Positions 27,330 through 29,828 of a DNA stretch of 29,828 nucleotides are shown here, piece by piece. The DNA is taken from positions 1 through 29,828 of the forward strand of contig WION01000598.1 in NCBI GenBank assembly GCA_015039365.1, given 5' to 3'. A model generated the notes under the pieces. The model did no database searches. It was not told where the DNA came from and worked only from the letters and a program-made list of their open reading frames with translations. The DNA comes from Amanita rubescens. Lineage: Eukaryota; Basidiomycota; Agaricomycetes; Agaricales; Amanitaceae. The stretch's first letter is position 1; every line of letters begins with the position of its first letter. The position numbers and the translations under genes were made by a program.

Positions 27330-28241
27330 TACCCTAGTAAGCTAATTTATGCCAAGACAGAACTCAAGTACCTCCAGCATCTTGACATAATGGAAATCGT
27401 GTGAGCTGCCACACTCCCAATCTCTCAGGCTCAGGCTCCCAGAAGAGCGATGGCCCTAGCATTCCTTCTGGTTATGCTGTGAATATTCAGGAAATGCACC
27501 ATAGCCTGAACGGCCCGGTTGCGCTGCATCAAACCGTAGCTTAACCTTCTCGGACTTCATGATTACTACTTCCACCGTCAGACTTGCTACTAGCTCACAA
27601 CTCTTGTGAATACTTCAAGTTCAATACCTCCTAGAGAATCCGGAGCGACACTGGCTGTGATATGTAAAATAGTCACACTGACACACAACACCCGTATACA
27701 CCCTTAGCCGGCTTCACGTGTGGTCACGGGCGAGGACAAGCGGGGTGTCCATCCATCATATGATGGCGGTGAAGTGTCTTGGCAACAAATCACCACGCCA
27801 GCCTCATTTTTGATTGTCCCTCCCGTCCCTCACATCCCGGGAATACTTGTAATGCGTGAGCGAAAATGTAACGGCAGGCTGCAGGGGAACGCAAGTACTA
27901 TGTAGTGTTACGTTGCTTGAAAAGCAACGTTTATTGGAGTACAGTAATAAGCCACAACAACCCGGAAATGTCCTCGTCGTGGCCGCCCGCCTGATCGAAC
28001 CCCACGCTCCGTATTCTGTTTGCGCGCGTCCCAGCCCGCGGACTGTACTCTTCCGTGGTGCATTGACTATCTGATCGCTTTCAACGCCCGCGTCTCTGAA
28101 AATTTCTCGATTGGTCATGTCCGACTATCTTTGTCTGTGTTGGGATGAGGCGTCATTCTCTTACTTGGTATCGTCCTCGTTCTCCCTGAGGTGTGTGCAG
28201 ATTCGCGTTGCCCAAGTCCTGGAGTTAAAAGCGTTGTAATT
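27330..28241. other. No gene assigned
   Basis: 3' flank of the preceding gene and unassigned sequence. A perfect 9 bp hairpin (ACGTTGCTT, GAA, AAGCAACGT) lies at 27910-27930. The ORFs here on both strands overlap each other and lack motifs. Confidence 0.45.
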
Positions 28242-28574
28242 ATGTCTGACCCGGCGGATGCAGTGCCGGGCCATTCGCGAGAAGATTGTCATCGCCTTCT
28301 CTCCGACTTGCACTTACAGATCCTTCGGCGCTATGCCTCCTTTTTTTGCGCTCTTCCTTCCACCGACCGCAGAAACAAACATGATCTTGTCTGTTTGATT
28401 CTCCAGAGATCTTCACCGACTGTTTTGCGTCAGCATCTGACGTTTGTGGCCAACGCACGGGTAGAGAATACTGTGAAACGTCCCCGCGCCGAGGACGGCT
28501 CCAATGACAATGAACGGGATGCGAGGCGTGTGAGAGGCAAACCACATTGGAGAAGACGTTCACTGGCACATTAA
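28242..28574 (+). CDS. Small hypothetical ORF (110 aa), possible N-terminal gene piece
   Basis: Starts MSDPADAVPGHSREDC, then HLQILRRYASFFCALP, STDRRNKHDLVCLILQR and a basic tail with KRPRAEDGSNDNERD. The middle resembles a SAP-like helix-turn-helix, and the layout recalls the N termini of some agaricomycete Helitron-associated proteins; that link is from memory and weak. The ORF has an in-frame extension to 28191. If it is the first exon of a larger gene, the remainder is not recognisable downstream. Confidence 0.4.
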   Translation: MSDPADAVPGHSREDCHRLLSDLHLQILRRYASFFCALPSTDRRNKHDLVCLILQRSSPTVLRQHLTFVANARVENTVKRPRAEDGSNDNERDARRVRGKPHWRRRSLAH

Positions 28575-29662
28575 ATATGACAACCCGCCCCCTTTTTTAG
28601 TTATCGACCACCGTCAATGCAAAATAATGTCCCGTAAATGTAGTCTCATCACTGTCTGATACCATCGGAGTGCTCTCCTTGTATCTACACATCGTAAGAG
28701 GGCAGTGGTGAAACTGTGGAGTATGCCGAATTCAAAGAACTCAGTTGAACAATCAAAGAGACGAGAATGGACAGAACGAAAGAAACGGGGCCCGACGAGA
28801 AAATACATATAAGTTGAGACAGTCATCAATCCAGTAGCAGAATCCCGTCACGCCGAACCAAAAAACCTGGGACAGTGAGTATCTTGCAATAAAGTAAAGA
28901 CGAACTGTAAGTTCGAGTCAACAGCATGTCGGAAGAAAAGATAGTTAGAAACGAGGCGTTTTCGGATGAAAGAAAAAACTGAATTCAAAAGCAACTTAGG
29001 ACAACGGCACGACAAACTCTAGTTCGGAGAGCGGAACAGCCTTTCAATTGGAGCATCAAAATCGGGAATCAATACATGTTCACTTCGACTTCATGACTGT
29101 ATATTAGCGCTACTTTCATCCTTGGAGAAGTCATGCAGTAAAACATTGATTAGGATCTTAGGGAAAAAAGAACTGTTTTCAAGCAAGGTCACTGCCGACG
29201 CAGGCGGCGTTAAAAGAGAGAGCATAGAGAGAGCATAAATATGGCGCAAATAGAGCGAGATCCAGACTTTGCGCGTATTTTGACCGCACTTATGATCTGA
29301 CTCGTCACCACCATGTCACACTAGTACTCTGTTCGTTTTCTCGTGTTCATCATCCCCATGATCCATGGTACAGAAGAATCCAGGGGCAGACTTTACGTCG
29401 CCCCCGAAGGGGTAGACTCTTGCGTCGCTCTTTCACGACCGTGACCCAAACTGTGCCAGTTCTGTCTACCGACTTCACCATGATGCAACGTCATAATTAT
29501 CTGCCTTACTTCCATCAGGCTGACTATGCTACTCACAACTGCACCTGTTACTGCCCTGCCTCACCTGCATTTAATTTGTTCAGTAAGTTTATTACTCCCA
29601 TCTCGTATATAAACTAACGTATGAATACTTGTCGCGTTACTCGATACAAACAAGATGAGAGC
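28575..29662. other. No gene assigned
   Basis: About 1.1 kb, A/G-rich on the plus strand around 28700-29000. Short ORFs on both strands have no motifs. Confidence 0.45.
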
Positions 29663-29828
29663 TGGATGGTCAAGGAACGTAGATCATAGGTACGCGAGTC
29701 TTGGCGTATACTTCTCTATTTTAACCAGCGACATGCAGACGGAAGGCAAGCGGGATGGTCAATAAGCATAGATCATAGGTACGCGAGCCTTGGCGTATAC
29801 CGTAACCAACGGCATCCAGACAAAAGGC
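29663..29828 (+). repeat. ~90 bp tandem repeat at window edge
   Basis: GGATGGTCAA starts at 29663 and again at 29753. Both units contain AGATCATAGGTACGCGAG and CTTGGCGTATAC, and both end with a CAGAC(G/A)(G/A)AAGGC block. The array probably continues beyond the window. Confidence 0.85.

Noticed and set aside
1..29828. CRISPR arrays, bacterial operons, riboswitches
   Set aside because: No short regularly spaced repeats; intron-rich eukaryotic genes throughout.

Overview
The window looks like a transposon-rich stretch of a filamentous fungal genome, most likely an agaricomycete (mushroom-forming basidiomycete). Reasons: genes are split by many introns of about 46-66 bases, mostly GT-AG; the protein families present (JmjC-like, OTT_1508-like deaminase, TET/JBP-like dioxygenase, several lineage-specific families of unknown function) are ones I associate with expanded, repeat-linked agaricomycete families; and there is a Ty1/copia LTR element plus a non-LTR Gag relic. 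There is no operon structure, tRNA, rRNA or CRISPR array. All family names come from reading translations by eye; no search was run.

Layout. 1-700: three diverged copies of a ~175-181 bp tandem repeat. 741-1796 (+): intronless JmjC-like protein. 2363-3100 (-): frameshifted Gag-like relic with zinc knuckles. 3665-5739 (-): three-exon gene for a 659-residue protein of unknown function. 6311-15441 (+): a head-to-tail pair of four-exon genes for OTT_1508-like deaminase-fold proteins. The first copy is split in exon 2 by a 3,515 bp Copia-type element (7618-11132) with apparently identical 348 bp LTRs, a 5 bp target duplication, a half-tRNA-iMet-type primer site and a polypurine tract, but only one 1,006-codon Gag-containing ORF and no recognisable protease, integrase or reverse transcriptase. 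The second copy looks intact (795 residues). 15845-17605 (+): a mosaic of gene fragments (5' end of the 659-residue gene, a Gyp2-like TBC RabGAP, a piece of the gene seen again at 26.4 kb). 17612-18111: a diverged ~200 bp direct repeat. 18926-20291 (-): a gene for a TET/JBP-like 2-oxoglutarate/Fe(II) dioxygenase with its metal and 2OG residues in place. 23321-25839 (-): two tandem five-exon genes for Cys-rich, zinc-finger-like proteins, both damaged at the N terminus. 26242-27329 (+): a multi-exon gene resembling a basidiomycete family I recall as DUF6698. The remainder to 29828 holds one small ORF and a ~90 bp tandem repeat at the edge.

The genes do not form a known pathway. The common thread is inference: three families that can modify nucleic acids or chromatin (JmjC, TET/JBP, deaminase fold) sit with transposon remains and duplicated lineage-specific genes. 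The strongest observations are the very recent, frame-preserving Copia insertion into one of two deaminase paralogues, the 180 bp identical tract shared by those paralogues that ends three bases from the target-site duplication, and the Gag-only element with a ~700-residue ORF extension of unknown origin.
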